Source: Oscillochloris sp. (lineage in GTDB: Bacteria > Chloroflexota > Chloroflexia > Chloroflexales > Chloroflexaceae). Taken from it: DNA of 64,000 nucleotides. The stretch is from assembly GCA_012032775.1 (NCBI GenBank), contig JAAUQO010000003.1:1-64000 (forward strand), written 5' to 3'. How positions within the stretch are numbered: position 1 is the first letter of the stretch; every line of letters starts with the position of its first letter. A program made the position numbers and the translations under genes. Under the pieces are notes generated by a model that saw only the letters and a program-made list of their open reading frames with translations, ran no database searches and was not told where the DNA came from. This document shows, piece by piece, positions 63,841 to 64,000 of this stretch.

Positions 63841-64000
63841 CATGGGGTTCTCCTGAGACGGCAAGGAGGGCCGTCCGCGAAACGGCCCTGCTTTTGGGAT
63901 TTGCGCTTCTGCGCTTTGGAAGGGTAAGGCTACGTTACGCAGATGATCAGGAGATGAATCGTGACTGCGGGTGAAGATGGCAATCTTTTCACCTTAGTCT

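Overview
The window looks like a chromosomal segment of a phototrophic, filamentous Chloroflexota-type bacterium: it carries a BchH-type Mg-chelatase large subunit, large hybrid sensor kinases, WD40 proteins and secreted proteins ending in '..LYLPQLFR'/'..LFLPQLMES'. Taxonomy is inferred from gene content only. Left to right it contains: the end of glpB, then glpC, dhaM (with HPr), a Ser/Thr kinase-WD40 fusion, a YbdK-type carboxylate-amine ligase, acyl-CoA dehydrogenase, dhaL, a frameshifted primary-type sigma factor, a second acyl-CoA dehydrogenase, thiN, truncated gene remnants, a CrtC/AttH-like lipoprotein (frameshifted), a CobW/G3E GTPase (frameshifted), and a four-gene minus-strand cassette. 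That cassette is a class-I-isoprenoid-synthase-like protein, an NHLP/Os1348-like small peptide, a SpoIIE phosphatase and a single-domain DxDD cyclase-like protein. Then come a giant secreted nuclease, ruvB, a Gmad2-type lipoprotein, bchH (frameshifted), an SBP plus cache-HAMP-STAS pair, an SDR, a molybdenum hydroxylase locus interrupted by a TIR-like-WD40 protein, a TetR regulator, two very large hybrid histidine kinases, a GGDEF response regulator, an MBL hydrolase, a MutS-like ATPase, mscL, fur, rpsR, a glycosyltransferase interrupted by a 14-bp tandem repeat, and a secreted protein. The best candidate for something undescribed is the cassette at 16.8-20.6 kb, which pairs a RiPP-precursor-like peptide with class I-like and class II-like terpenoid proteins. 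Six single-base frameshifts at short homopolymers or GC tracts suggest an indel-prone assembly, so pseudogene calls need caution. I saw no CRISPR array, rRNA or convincing tRNA.
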